This document shows, piece after piece, positions 25,064 to 37,810 of a stretch of DNA of 64,000 nt (positions are counted from its first letter, which is position 1; the number at the start of each line of letters is the position of its first letter). The stretch is from Panax quinquefolius (taxonomy: Eukaryota; Streptophyta; Magnoliopsida; Apiales; Araliaceae). The stretch is from the NCBI GenBank assembly GCA_020205615.1, contig CM035170.1, positions 28,615,568-28,679,567 on the forward strand, written 5' to 3'. The translations under genes and the position numbers were made by a program. Below the pieces are notes generated by a model. It was given only the letters and a program-made list of their open reading frames with translations, searched no databases and was not told the DNA's origin.

Positions 25064-28000
25064 TGTAGCATCCCCAAATCCGGGTACTTTTTACCACGAA
25101 TCTGGTATACTAATTCTATACTTATTGCGGAAGATATAAACATAAATTGTTTATACATTAAACTTTTACACATCATTCCCAAGGTCTACAACCTTAACTT
25201 AATACATACATTCAATATCTTAAATGTTTACAATACTATTTATGTCAGAAGATTTAATAAATCTAACTGCACCATAATTTAATCTTGCACTTTTGCCTTT
25301 ACTTCTGTCTTTACTCGAGCTTTCCTCTAAATCTGAAAATTTTATCATGATATAGCAAGGGTGAGCAACAAATTTGCCCAGGAAGCATAATTTTATTTGA
25401 GGATATATCATGATTGAAAGAATTGAATAATAAGCTAGCTAACTTTCAACAATATAAACATTGTGAAAGAGCATGAACAAATTTTCTTAGTTGAACGACC
25501 AAGTCAATAAAAATGAATGGTCCATAATGAACATGAATAGATTAACTGAACCAAATGGTAATGAAGGTGATCAGCCTTTCATTCCTGATTAACATTTACA
25601 ACATGCACAACGTGCGAATCAATAATCAATATAGACGTGAATAATCAACAATAACTATTCACTAACATGCTTTGAACATACAACTCAAGTTTGAGTTAGA
25701 GAAACTTGCCTGAACCGCTGATTACCGCTAAGCAATATAATGTAATCTCTTATGAAAGACCTATCAATTATAAGATTGATCTTTTAATTAGCATAACATA
25801 CCTGTTAGCTCATAATACTATTACTTTATACATAGATTATCTAACACTTAATCAAATATTAGATAACACCTTACAACATTAGTATTATTATCATCATTTG
25901 ATAATTCTTTAATCACTATATCATATACATTATGATTTAACACTTTAATAAGTTAAATACCAAACCAGCAACCTAGATTTCAAATCCAGCAAGCTGGATT
26001 CCAAATCCATTAACCTAGATGGTAAATCCCCTAAACCCAATTGCAATCCAGCAAACTGGATTCCATATCCAGCAACTAGATTGCAATCCAGCAAGCTAGA
26101 TCAAACAAATTTTCAATTTAGTAAACTTCTTTTTAATCCAGCAAGTTAGATTCATCAGATTTTCCAATCCAGCAAGCTGGATTCCATATCCTTTTTATGA
26201 AAATACTAAAACAACTTATTATTTTTCTATCCTTTGATCAAACACATATACATAAATTTCATACACAAAAAGTATTTTTCCAAAATTTTCCAACTTCCTT
26301 TGGTATTTTTCAAAAATCACTTTTAGTTAATTCCTTAAGAAATTAGCCCCATCACGCTTAACTCCATAAATTCCTATCTTTTGATAAAATCTTATACGTG
26401 TTAACGTGACACTCCAGTTTAAATTTCGTGGCCATCGGAGTTATAGAACTCCAGTTATAGCCATTTTCGTCAGAAAATCACAGAAATTGAAATGGTCATA
26501 ACTTGGTCATTATAAGTCAGAATGAGCTCATTTTTGGACAGGAGGTACTTCATACCATATATTTTCATATCCCAAAAGGCCGGAATTTTTCTCACAATTT
26601 AAATTGCTGAAACAGCCCCTGGAAAATTCTTCACAGCATCTATTTGGCGTTTTACAGTTTTGGAGTCCTTTGGTAAAACTTAAATAAAATGAGATCTATA
26701 ACTCCAATTAATGATCCGTCAATTTTTTTGGATTCGTATCTTTCCGATATACAATTTTCATCTATCACAAACCATATTTGGACATGTTAAGCTCCCGGAA
26801 TTTAGCTTGGAAGTGGCTGATAAAAACTGTTGTTCTAACAGTTTTCTTAGCTTTGAGTAGTTTGGGATAACTTCCATAACTTGCTCATTTTTCAACCTAA
26901 TTGAGTGATTCCAAAGGGATTTTATCCTTAATACATAGATCTAGCATCCCAAAAAGAAAAATCACAAATATCCATCATAGATTCAAAAAATCAAAAGCTA
27001 GATCACACTTTCAAGTTTAAGCTTTCCGAATAATTCTATTTTTCTATTCTTTTTTATTCCAACCAAATCAACACCCAATATGGGTAGATCTATACATAAA
27101 ACACTCTAAATCATATAGATCTAAGATTTTTGAGTTTTGAAACCTTAAATCTTTATTCCATTAAAATAACTTAAATAAAAGGATAACTTAGGTTTGGTTT
27201 TATACCTTTGATTTCATGACATATCTTTTTCTTCCAAACTATGTGATGGATCTTGGATGGCATGGAAGATCAAAATCTCCCTTCCTCTACCTCTTGTGGC
27301 TACCGAACTCTTAGGATCTCTCTCTCTCTCTCTCTCCCTAGTTTTGTTTTTGATAGCTAATAAGAAGTAATGGGATGAGAGAAAAATGAAATTGTTTTTG
27401 TGATTTAGTAAAAATAAATATGTAGATATATTTGTATATCTCATATTAATCTCCCAACAACTCCCTCTTGCTTTCTCTTTCTTCGTCATTATAAGGTTGC
27501 TTGTAACTTTGGTTAAGAATGTTGGTTAAATAAAGGAGTGACACATGGAAGAGTTGGTCACCCACTAAAGTAAATCATCATCACATTCATCTCCCCTTCT
27601 CTCCTCTCTTGTATGGGCTGGCCATGTGGCATTATTATCCTTAAAAATTGATTTCTTTTTAATTCTTATTTAGCATATTAAATGACCAATATGCCCCTCC
27701 TTAATTGTGCCAACAATTGGGCTATCCAATAATTCATCTAGGCTTTCAAATTAACAATGTTTGGGCTACAACAAATAACATCTTCCAACACTTCTTATTT
27801 TACCATTCCCTAATTACTTAATTATGGTTTTCATTTCCTCAATTATAACATAAATCCTTACTCATGTACATTTATTTCCTTAACCCAATTAGATTTGCTA
27901 TAATTAGGTTATAAAATTAATTAGTTGAGATATAAAATTAAATCTCTTAGAATTAGTATATGTATTTATATACTAATATTATCCCATATTATAACCTCTT

Positions 28001-28388
28001 AGGTTATTTAGTTATCACACCTAATACATATATATTAGGTTACATAACTTAATTCTTAATTCACTTACTCACATATTCATACAAAATAATTTAAAAAATT
28101 GAGACATGGTCCACAATTCTTAGATTAGGTCACTAGTATATAATTAAAATACTAGAACTACATACACATAATCTTATGAACTCATACACTAAACATATAC
28201 CTCATTATCAGACTATCACTTATAGTCTATCAAATCATTCAAGTTCTTCTCCAAAAATTTTGAAATCCTTAAAATTCCTTTACAAAAACGTCAAATACAT
28301 ACACTTATTTTATGTCTAGGTTTATTATTTAACCTTTATTTAATCTTTTAAGATTTTATAAAATTGTCCAAATTTTCGGGTTGTCACA
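25064..28388 (-). repeat. B 3' LTR (left copy)
   Basis: 3325 bp. It contains an array of AATCCAGCAAGCTGGATT-like palindromes at 25966-26190, a block around GAGCTCATTTTTGGACAGGA (26525-26545) also found in element D, and (CT)n at about 27316-27337. Confidence 0.93.
25966..26190. repeat. Array of CCAGCAAGCTGG palindromic units in B left LTR
   Basis: About eight units related to AATCCAGCAAGCTGGATT, with variants such as CCAGCAACTAGATT and CCAGCAAACTGG, spaced 15-40 bp. The array is repeated in the right LTR at about 31508-31735. Confidence 0.8.
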
Positions 28389-28403
28389 TTCACCCCTTCT
28401 TCT
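28389..28403 (-). other. B polypurine tract
   Basis: On the minus strand AGAAGAAGGGGTGAA directly precedes TGTGACAACCC. Just upstream is TTTCGAGGACGAAATT, a stretch common at the 3' end of gypsy elements of the Tekay/Del type. Confidence 0.8.
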
Positions 28404-30599
28404 AAAAATTTCGTCCTCGAAATTACACTCCACTAATCACCACTCCTTTTATTCAGCAAAACTAGGTTTTCAAATTAACCTTTACGTATTTTCAAGCTCA
28501 ATTTAATGAGTATCTCTTGCTTACTACTATGAGAAGCTCTACTACTAACACATTCTTCCATGTCTTCAGTCTAAGGAGTTAAAACTTTTCAAATCATGCT
28601 GAGGGGTCATATAGACCATGAACACGTAGTTTTAACGATATTTATATCGCAAAACAGTAAATTACTAGGTATGTTTACAATCACAAAGAAGGTAAACTAC
28701 CGTTGCTAGTACTTTAGGTGATTAGCCTATCGTACGCGTACGTCATGCATAACGTATTAATCATGTTTAGCGAATATTTACGCTACTAGAATGAATTATT
28801 TTATCCAAATAACATAGTTCACCTCAGTCTTATCATAGGATTTCGTACCAAAACAATTTGGTTCGGGATAACTTCTCAAAAATACTTTGAATTTTTCATA
28901 AACATTTGTCTAGCTGAACCAAATAGCTTAGACTCATATCAAATAATTTGAATTTCAATCGAAACATTGTTAGCCACATTCAGTTGGTAATCATTTAACT
29001 TTAAAATTCCTAAAATCATTTTATGACGTCATGATACCGCATCGCATGTATTTACAAATTCGCTTGAGGATTTTGTCATTTTGTGACTTTGTCATATACT
29101 ACATCATTCCATAGTGGGTGATGATCCTTAGATCACATACCACACTAAGTAATCTGCATTGATAACTCCATCATTTTTATCATTCTCGCATCGTGTTCCA
29201 TGATACATTGATGATATAAAAAAATACATTTTGATAATTCAAATCATTTTTGTCTAAATTAATCAATTAGCATAGACTATTCTTTAAACCGTTCAAAAAT
29301 AATTGCAATTCAGTTTTATCATCTCAACAGGTAACGATTTGTCGGTGGCTCGAAGTCCACTCATACACAATGGTCACCAGGAGTTGAGAATAAAATTCAT
29401 TTTCCAAAAAGCACCTAGTGCGTTTTTAGCTTGATGTCAAAAACTTCGAAGTCTAGCATAGCTAGAAGATTTGGAATACCTATGCTTCCACCATCAACTT
29501 CACTTTCTCTACTGATCCATTGCTTAATAAATCTATCTATTTCTATCATCATCAATTCTCCATTCACACATAACTATACCCAGTTCGTCAAACTTACCAT
29601 ACATTATGAGTTCAGGAACTTTCCACAATCATATGAGTTTAAGAACATGTCCTAGCCAGACCTTTGGCGTCCATTCGCTGAGGGGTTCATAAACATTTCA
29701 TATAATTATGAGTCACGAACGTACCATAAGTATGAGTTTTAAGAACTCGTACTTAATCTTATATTCTCTATATATACCCTACCTATCTGTTATACACCTG
29801 AGAAAAGAATAACCTTCTCAACAGATATATAGCAAATAGCGCGACACAGACATTTCAATGATTATCAGTACCAGAAACTAAGTGGTTGTCAAACCAAACT
29901 TGGCCACTAATCCACATAGGAAGCTAAGCGGACAATTCCCCGCCCATATAAAGAATTGGTCAACCTAACCACTATATCGACCAGGAAGCTAAGTGATTCT
30001 AAAACCAAGTACAAATTCCCTACCATACAAAGAATCATACAACTCAAATTACCGATATGAGTCCTCAATTGAAATCCCATATAATCCTAGTTCCATACTT
30101 TCTCCATACTGAATTTCATTTAATCCATATTTACAATTCATAACTCTTTCATGAGTTTTCATAGTACAATTTCATAAAGACAACCGTCGTCATAAACAAT
30201 TCTCATTATAAAGTTTTCAATCATTTGATTGATCCTTCTCCTGCTATGACCTTATCAGATCACGTTGTGATCTCATATTATAACCGTATTATGATCGTTT
30301 TATTTTACGATCTTCCTTTCCTTTAATCATATAATGTTACGATTTTATACTTTTCATCTTATAGACATAGTCTATTTATTTTCACTTTTCGTTTTTATTA
30401 CTGGAGTCAGGTAACTCCAGATTCTTATCTTTATATCTCTTGAAGATTCTTCTTTGAATCTTATTTATCTTTCTCTTTACTTAAATGATGAATTTCCTAA
30501 ATTCATCTATTATCACTTAAACTCGATCTGAGTTTATTCATTATCATCATCTCCGCGGTTATAGCCTAAGGTACCCCTACCTAAGGTTTATAACCTACA
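28404..30599 (-). other. B interior, noncoding
   Basis: About 2.2 kb without a recognisable gag, protease, RT or integrase motif on either strand. An intact element would need about 4.5 kb of coding sequence. It is related to the interior of A in several blocks, which indicates a shared non-autonomous lineage rather than random loss. Confidence 0.65.
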
Positions 30600-30611
30600 G
30601 CTCTGATACCA
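30600..30611 (-). other. B primer binding site (tRNA-Met)
   Basis: On the minus strand TGGTATCAGAGC, a perfect copy of the common plant initiator-Met PBS, two bases after the LTR. Confidence 0.9.
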
Positions 30612-30613
30612 CC

Positions 30614-33600
30614 TGTAGCATCCCCAAATTCGGGTACTTTTTACCACGAATCTGGTATACTAATTCTATACTTATTGCGGAAGATATAAACATAAATTAT
30701 TTATACATTAAACTTTTACACATCATTCCCAAGGTCTACAACCTTAACTTAATACATACATTCAATATCTTAAATGTTTACAATACTATTTACGTCAGAA
30801 GATTTAATAAATCTAATCGCACTATAATTTAATCTTGCACTTTGCCTTTACTTACATCTTTACTCGAGCTTTCCTCTAAATCAAAAATTTTATCATGATA
30901 TAGCAAGGGTGAGCAACAAATTTGCCCAAAGAAGCATAAGTTTATTTGAGGATATATCATGATTGAAAGAATTGAACAATAAGCTAACTAACTTTCAACA
31001 ATATAAACATTGTGAAAGAGCATGAACAAATTTTCTTAGCTGAACGACCAAGTCAATAAAAATGAATGGTCCATAATGAACATGAACAGATTAACTGAAC
31101 CAAATGGTAATGAAGGTGATCAGCCTTTCATTCCTGATTAACATTTACAACATGCACAACGTGCGAATCAATAATCAATATAGACATGAATAATCAACAA
31201 CAACTATTCACTAACATGCTTTTGAACACAACTCAAGTTTGAGTTAGAGAAACTTACTGAATCACTGATTCTTTGCTAAGCAATATAATGTAATCTCTTA
31301 TGAAAGACCTATCAATTATAAGATTGATCTTTTAATTAGCATAACATACCTGTTAGCTCATAATACTATTACTTTATACGTAGATTATCTAACACTTAAT
31401 CAAATATTAGATAACACCTTACAACATTAGTATTATTATCATCATTTGATAATTCTTTAATCACTATATCATATACATTATGATTTAGCACTTTAATAAG
31501 TCAAATACCAAACCAACAACCTAGATTTCAAATCCAACAAGCTAGATTCCAAATCCATTAACCTAGATGGTCAATCCCCTAAACCCAGTTGCAATCCAGC
31601 AAACTGGATTCCATATCCAGCAACTAGATTGCAATCCAGCAAGCTAGATCAAACAAATTTTCAATTCAAGAAACTTATTCAATCCAAAGAAGTTTGATTC
31701 ATCAGATTTTCCAATCCAGCAAGCTGGATTCCATATCCTTTTTACGAAAATACTAAAACAACTTATTATTTTTCTATCCTTTGATCAAACACATATACAT
31801 AAATTTCATACACAAAAAGTATTTTTCCAAAATTTTCCAACTTCCTTTGGTATTTTTCAAAAATCACTTTTAGTTAATTCCTTAAGAAATTAGCCCCATC
31901 ACGCTTAACTCCAGAAATTCCCATCTTTTGACACAATCTTATACGTGTTAACGTGACACTCCAGTTTAAATTTCGTGGCCATTGGAGTTATAGAACTCCA
32001 GTTATAGCTGTTTTCGTCGGAAAATCACAGAAATTGAAATGGTCATAACTTGGTCATTAGAAGTCGGAATGAGCTCATTTTTGGACAGAAGGTACTTAAT
32101 ACCATATATTTTCATGTCCTAAAAGGCCGGAATTTTTCTCACAATTTAAATTGCCGAAAAAGCACCTGGAAAATTCTTCGCAGCAGCTATTTGGCGTTTT
32201 TACAGTTTTGGAGTCCTTTGATAAAACTTAAATAAAATGAGATCTATAACTCCAATTAATGATCCGTCAATTTTGTTGGATTCGTATCTTTCCGATATAC
32301 AATTTTCATCTATCACAATCCATATTTGGACATGTTAAGCTTCCAGAATTTAGCTCGGAAGTGGCTGGTAAAAACTGTTGTTCTAACAGTTTTCTTAGCT
32401 TTGAGTAGTTTGGGATAACTTCCATAACTTGCTCATTTTTCAACCTAATTGAGTGATTCCAAAGGGATTTTATCCTTAATACATAGATCTAGCATCCCAA
32501 AAAGATAAATCACAAATATCCATCATAGATTTCAAAAAATCAAAAGCTAGATCACACTTTCAAGTTTAAGCTTTCCGAATAATTCTATTTTTCTATTCTT
32601 TTTTATTCCAACCAAATCAACACCCAATATGGGTAGATCTATACATAAAACACTCTAAATCATATAGATCTAAGATTTTTGAGTTTTGAAACCTTAAATC
32701 TTTATTCCATTAAAATAACTTAAATAAAAGGATAACTTAGGTTTGGTTTTATACCTTTGATTTCATGACATATCTTTTTCTTCCAAACTATGTGATGGAT
32801 CTTGGATGGCATGGAAGATCAAAATCTCCCTTCCTCTACCTCTTGTGGCTGCCGAACTCTTAGGCTCTCTCTCTCTCTCTCTCCCTAGTTTTGTTTTTGA
32901 TAGCTAATAAGAAGTAATAGGATGAGAGAGAAATGAAATTGTTTTGTGATTTAGTAAAAATAAATATGTAGATATATTTGTATATCTCATATTAATCTCC
33001 CAACAACTCCCTCTTGCTTTCTCTTTCTTCGTCATTATAAGGTTGCTTGTAACTTTGGTTAAGAATGTTGGTTAAATAAAGGAGTGACACATGGAAGAGT
33101 TGGTCACCCACTAAAGTAAATCATCATCACATTCATCTCCCCTTCTCTCCTCTCTTGTATGGGCTGGCCATGTGGCATTATTATCCTTAAAAATTGATTT
33201 CTTTTTAATTCTTATTTAGCATATTAAATGACCAATATGCCCCTCCTTAATTGGGCCAACAATTGGGCTATCCAATAATTCATCTAGGCTTTCAAATTAA
33301 CAATGTTTGGGCTACAACAAATAACATCTTCCAACACTTCTTATTTTACCATTCCCTAATTACTTAATTAGGGTTTTCATTTCCTCAATTATAACATAAA
33401 TCCTTACTCATGTACATTTATTTCCTTAACCCAATTAGACTTGCTATAATTAGGTTATAAAATTAATTAGTTGAGATATAAAAATTAAATCTCTTAGAAT
33501 TAGTATATGTATTTATATACTAATATTCTCCAATATTATAACCTCTTAGGTTATTTAGTTATCACACCTAATACATATATATTAGGTTACATAACTTAAT

Positions 33601-33935
33601 TCTTAATTCACTTACTCACATATTCATACAAAATAATTTAATAAATTGAGACATGGTCCACAATTCTTAGACTAGGTCACTAGTATATAATTAAAATACT
33701 AGAACTACATACACATAATCTTATGAACTCATACACTAAACATATACCTCATTATCAGACTATCACTTATAGTCTATCAAATCATTCAAGTTCTTCTCCA
33801 AAAATTTTGAAATCCTTAAAATTTCTTTACAAAAACGTCAAATACATACACTTATTTTATGTCTAGGTTTATTATTTAACCTTTATTTAATCTTTTAAGA
33901 TTTTATAAAATTGTCCAAATTTTCGGGTTGTCACA
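30614..33935 (-). repeat. B 5' LTR (right copy)
   Basis: 3322 bp, nearly identical to 25064-28388. The (CT)n run at about 32866-32884 is shorter than in the left copy. The palindrome array is at about 31508-31735. Confidence 0.93.
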
Positions 33936-33940
33936 ATAAC

Positions 33941-34620
33941 CGTGGACGAAGTTCAAGGTTTTATGACCCTCATCATGATTTGGAATCTTTTAAATTCTTG
34001 TTATTCATATCGCTTCCCAATTATTGAGCAATTATGGAAGATTCTTGTTATTCTAAAAGGTAAATGTGGTAAGGATGATATTCCTTAGAAAGAAGTAAGT
34101 CGTAGAATGCGATACTGAATGATGAATGTATTGAATAAGTGAGAAAAGAAATTTTTAAATGAGGAGGAGATGAGTTATCAAAAAATAATGTAAAACTTTT
34201 AATAGAAAAGTTTAATAATTGTAGAAAGATCGTTGTGGAAAGAAGTGGTTATAGAATCCAATGAATGAATAAAGTATTAACATAAAATCTATTTTGATAG
34301 ATTGAATGAATTAAGATTAAAAAATAAAATTTTGAGGACGAAATTCTTAGAAGAATGGGTGAATGTAATATCCCGAGTGTTTATGATAACGATCCTTAGA
34401 AAAGGAAATGAATTGGTTAAAGAATATATAATACTCAAAAATATAATTGAGTTCAAGGAAAAGTTATGAAATAAAACTTACAATAATTTATTATGAAGAA
34501 TGGTGGGAGTATGAAATATAAAACCTATATTAAGGTAATGTGTTGAAGTTATTCAACGAAGAGATTTGATAAAAAAAACATAGGAAGGTAGGGTTTTGCT
34601 GATTCTGAGGACGGAATCCT
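33941..34620 (+). other. A interior, right part: noncoding with a second LTR-start-like signal
   Basis: No gene. At 34332-34375 it reads TTGAGGACGAAATTCTTAGA, then AGAATGGGTGAA, then TGTAATATCCCGAG, which looks like a PPT followed by an LTR start of another family. A further 270 bp on, the functional PPT and LTR start of A follow (34621-34637). Confidence 0.6.
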
Positions 34621-34636
34621 TATAAGGTGAGAAGAA
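34621..34636 (+). other. A polypurine tract
   Basis: TATAAGGTGAGAAGAA directly precedes TGTAACAATCC, the same start as the 5' LTR. Confidence 0.75.
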
Positions 34637-35475
34637 TGTAACAATCCAGAATTTTATTTATAATTTCAAATATTTATTGAATTAAATAAATATTTTTAAT
34701 TGATGTATTTGTTGTTTAGTAGATATTTGATGGATTATTTATTAGTAAGTAAATAATTCATGAGTTATAAAATTAACTTTATTAAGATAAAAAGTGATGA
34801 ATTAAATTTATGAGATAATACTCTAATTTAACTCGAAATAACTAAATTAGAGCCTTATTATTATTATATATTTTTTTTTAAACTTAAAAGCCAAAAGGCC
34901 TTTTTTGTAAAAAAGTGATGTGTAAATAATAAATAATCATTCCTTGCCTCGTATACAAAATAAGATTAAAATTATAATTTCAAAAGTATTAAGGCTTTAT
35001 TTGGTAAAACTAAATTAAAACTAATTTATTTTCATAGATTTATTTATTTGAATCACACTTTATTTAAATAAATTCTATATTCAAATTAAATTAAATCTAA
35101 TAACAACTTATTAAATCAATTTACTACATAAACTAATACAATAAAATTATAATTTTCATTATAATTATAATTTTATTTATTAAATTAACACATCACTTTA
35201 ATTACAAAAAGTCATTATTAAATAATATTATAACAAACCATATAATCCTTAATAACTCTCTCATTTTGTTATAAAAATAAATTAGAGTATTATCTCATAA
35301 ATTTAATTCATCACTCTTTTTATCTTAATTAAGTTAATTTCTATAACTCATGAATTAATTAATTACTAATAAAATAATCCATCAAATATCTACTAAACAA
35401 CAAACACATCAATTAAAAATATTTATTTAATTCAATAAATATTTGAAATTATAAATAAAATTCTGGATTGTTACA
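34637..35475. repeat. A right end: truncated LTR start plus inverted LTR start (foldback)
   Basis: 34637 to about 34856 matches the first 217 bp of the A LTR in direct orientation. About 34880-35475 matches roughly the first 600 bp of the same LTR in inverted orientation. The 839-bp end can therefore fold into a stem of over 200 bp. The remaining 3 kb of 3' LTR is absent, yet the outer TSD is perfect. Confidence 0.85.
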
Positions 35476-35840
35476 AACTCCATTTGAAATCTAGGACACA
35501 GAGTCTTAATAGATCTTCAAGAGTTTGAATAGTCCTTTTTGATTGCCCGTCTGTTTGAGGATGGTATCTGCCGAATCAATCATAACCCGCGCCCATAGCT
35601 TTCTCGCAAAACTAACCCAAAATCGTGAAGTGAATATTGGGTCACGATCCAAACTATGGATACTTAAGATGCCATGCAATCTTACAATCTCATTCACGTA
35701 CATACGAGCAAGACGTTCAAGGGAATAAATCTCCCGTATCGGCAAGAAATGAGCAGACTTGGTTAATTTATCAACAATAACCCAAATTGCATCTTTGCCT
35801 TGAGAAACATTGGGAAGAGCCGTAACGAAATCCATGGTAA
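35476..35840 (-). pseudogene. G1 integrase catalytic core
   Basis: MDFVTALPNVSQGKDAIWVI, then DKLTKSAHFLPI, then LDRDPIFTSRFW carries the first two catalytic aspartates. In the frame that continues into the next exon-like piece the third motif reads [15 protein letters not shown], where the family has QSERT, so the catalytic glutamate is lysine. One frameshift lies just before it. Confidence 0.88.
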
Positions 35841-37336
35841 TGTAAGACCCCAACTTTTTAATAAAGATGATTTTTCTATAAATATTATTTTTGAATATTA
35901 TGGGATGAATTTGATATAATATTATAGTTGTGGGAAATATTTATAAATTTTGCAAAGTACGAAAGTTGCTATATAATATTCGATTTGTAAGACCCCGAAA
36001 TTTTTTTTAAATAAAAAGGAATTTTCTTTATTTATTATTTTGAAATAGTAAGGGTTGATTTGATTAATGTGGATAGTTAAGGGTTAAATATGCAAATATT
36101 TCAAAATAAGCAAGTGGTTATAAAATATTCATTGTTATCGGGGAATATTCGTTTGGTCATGGAATATTCAATCGCTTGTGGGGAATATTCGTATTTACGG
36201 CAGCGACCATGTGTGAGCCCCATAACTTAAAGCGATTGGATGAAGAAAACGACAAATATAAGTTATTTTTAAATAACAGTAGTTGTTATTCTAAGATTAT
36301 CTTGTTGGAATACCGGTGGTTAAAACACACTAATACGCGTTGTTGAACAAGAAGACACGGTATTGCACCAATTATTGATTCTTACTTAAGAAGGCACTAC
36401 TCAATAATGGTTACGATAATTATTGCTTGAAGATTTTATTGAGTTAATAATTGTCAAGCGTTGATATTTTATATTCTTTATTGTTTCAATAATTGTCATT
36501 ACACGAAGATCTTTCATTATCGAAGCAATAATTCATATTATCCTAATAATATTATTAGATAACATTATTGGCAATGTCTAGAAAGTTCTGCCTAAGGAGA
36601 GGTTTGGTCACCTAATTATTGCATGATGAAGAAGAAATTCTTATTGGAAAGCCTCCTCTTTCACTGAACCGCCTGGTTGTCAATATTGTGATTCTCAGTA
36701 ATATTATTTGTGAATAATTAATTATTGATTTATATGATGAGGAAAATATTGATTTTATGTGGATATAGATGGAGAAAATTTTTAAAATGACAATTGTTGA
36801 AAATTAATATTTTATCTTTTTCGATAAAATAATTCATTTAAATATATTATTTTAATAATATATTAACGGTGATATTTTTACAACGAATGTGGGATATATG
36901 AGTATACGAGGAGGAAGAGTATTTTGTTTGCAATAAATGTTTAAAACATGTTAAACATGCTCGGTGGACCCCATTTATTGACCGAAATTTGATTATAACT
37001 GTAAAATTGCCCGTTTGTGGATTTCGGTCCAATTTCGATTGGAATTTGGAAAAACTTTCTTCTGCAAAGTTGTAGAGAATTGAATTTCCTATAAAAACTC
37101 ACGAGATTCGAATTTTCTGATGAAAGGGCTATTTATTATGAACTATTGAAGTTCAAGCTCAAATAATTGATTTTTGGAAGTTTAAAATATTTAAAATTAG
37201 AAAACGTTTTTCTTATTTTTTCTAGAAGGTGGCATGTGTTTGATGGCTGAAATCAGATTCTAGACATGTGTGTAGAAAATAATATAATTATATTATTAAT
37301 TTATTAAATTTTCTGCTTTGTGTTCTAAGCAATTTC

Positions 37337-37345
37337 TATAAATAG
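37337..37345 (+). promoter_or_regulatory. TATA box of LTR G3
   Basis: TATAAATAG, with the conserved downstream CACACCAGAAACTGAAG and a CT-rich initiator region. Confidence 0.65.
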
Positions 37346-37622
37346 GTGCTTAGGTTAGAATTGAAAATCACACCAGAAACTGAAGTTTTCTCTCTCTCTA
37401 TATTATCGAGCGTATTCTTGTGAGTATTTTGAGTATACTTTGAGTATTGCTATACGGTGCAAGTCCAAGTCATAGCTTATATCCTGTTTCAAATTAAAGT
37501 AATGCGATCTTTCGAGGTAAGGGATATTATTTTTTTCAGTAATGATATTATTTCTTCAATATCATTATCTTTGAAATGTTGATCCAAGTTTTTATCAAAT
37601 TTGGAACTTTTTCATGCTCTGG

Positions 37623-37810
37623 GTTACTATTCATGGGTTACTATTCATGAGTTACTATTCACGAAGTTACTATTCATGAGTTACTATTCATTCGAAGTTA
37701 CTATTCACGAGTACTATTCATGAAGCGTGAAGATGTTTTTGTGGAATTCTATCTTTTGGTGTTGAGTTACTATTCACGTGCTATTTACGGCTATTCACGA
37801 TACTGACACT
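37623..37810 (+). repeat. Minisatellite of GTTACTATTCAYGA units in G3
   Basis: About nine units of 14-16 bp alternating CATGA and CACGA. LTR C has only three degenerate units at 17021-17058, so the array expanded in G3. Confidence 0.85.

Larger units (their letters stand above)
25064..33935 (-). mobile_element. Element B: complete non-autonomous LTR retrotransposon inside A
   Basis: Two LTRs of about 3.32 kb (25064-28388 and 30614-33935) surround a 2.2-kb interior. TSD ATAAC is at 25059-25063 and 33936-33940. On the minus strand the LTR starts TGTGACAACCCG and ends GGATGCTACA. The PBS lies at 30600-30611 and the PPT at about 28389-28403. The first 220 bp at the left ends of the two LTRs differ at about six sites, so the insertion is fairly recent. 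The interior encodes no gag or pol. Confidence 0.93.
19117..35475 (+). mobile_element. Element A: large non-autonomous LTR retrotransposon with inverted right end
   Basis: Starts TGTAACAATCCAG and ends CTGGATTGTTACA, with TSD AACTC at 19112-19116 and 35476-35480 that restores the G1 integrase frame. It has one full LTR (3.6 kb), PBS, an interior without gag or pol that is interrupted by element B, PPT, then an 839-bp right end made of two inverted LTR pieces. I class it as a LARD because PBS and PPT are present but coding is not. Confidence 0.85.
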
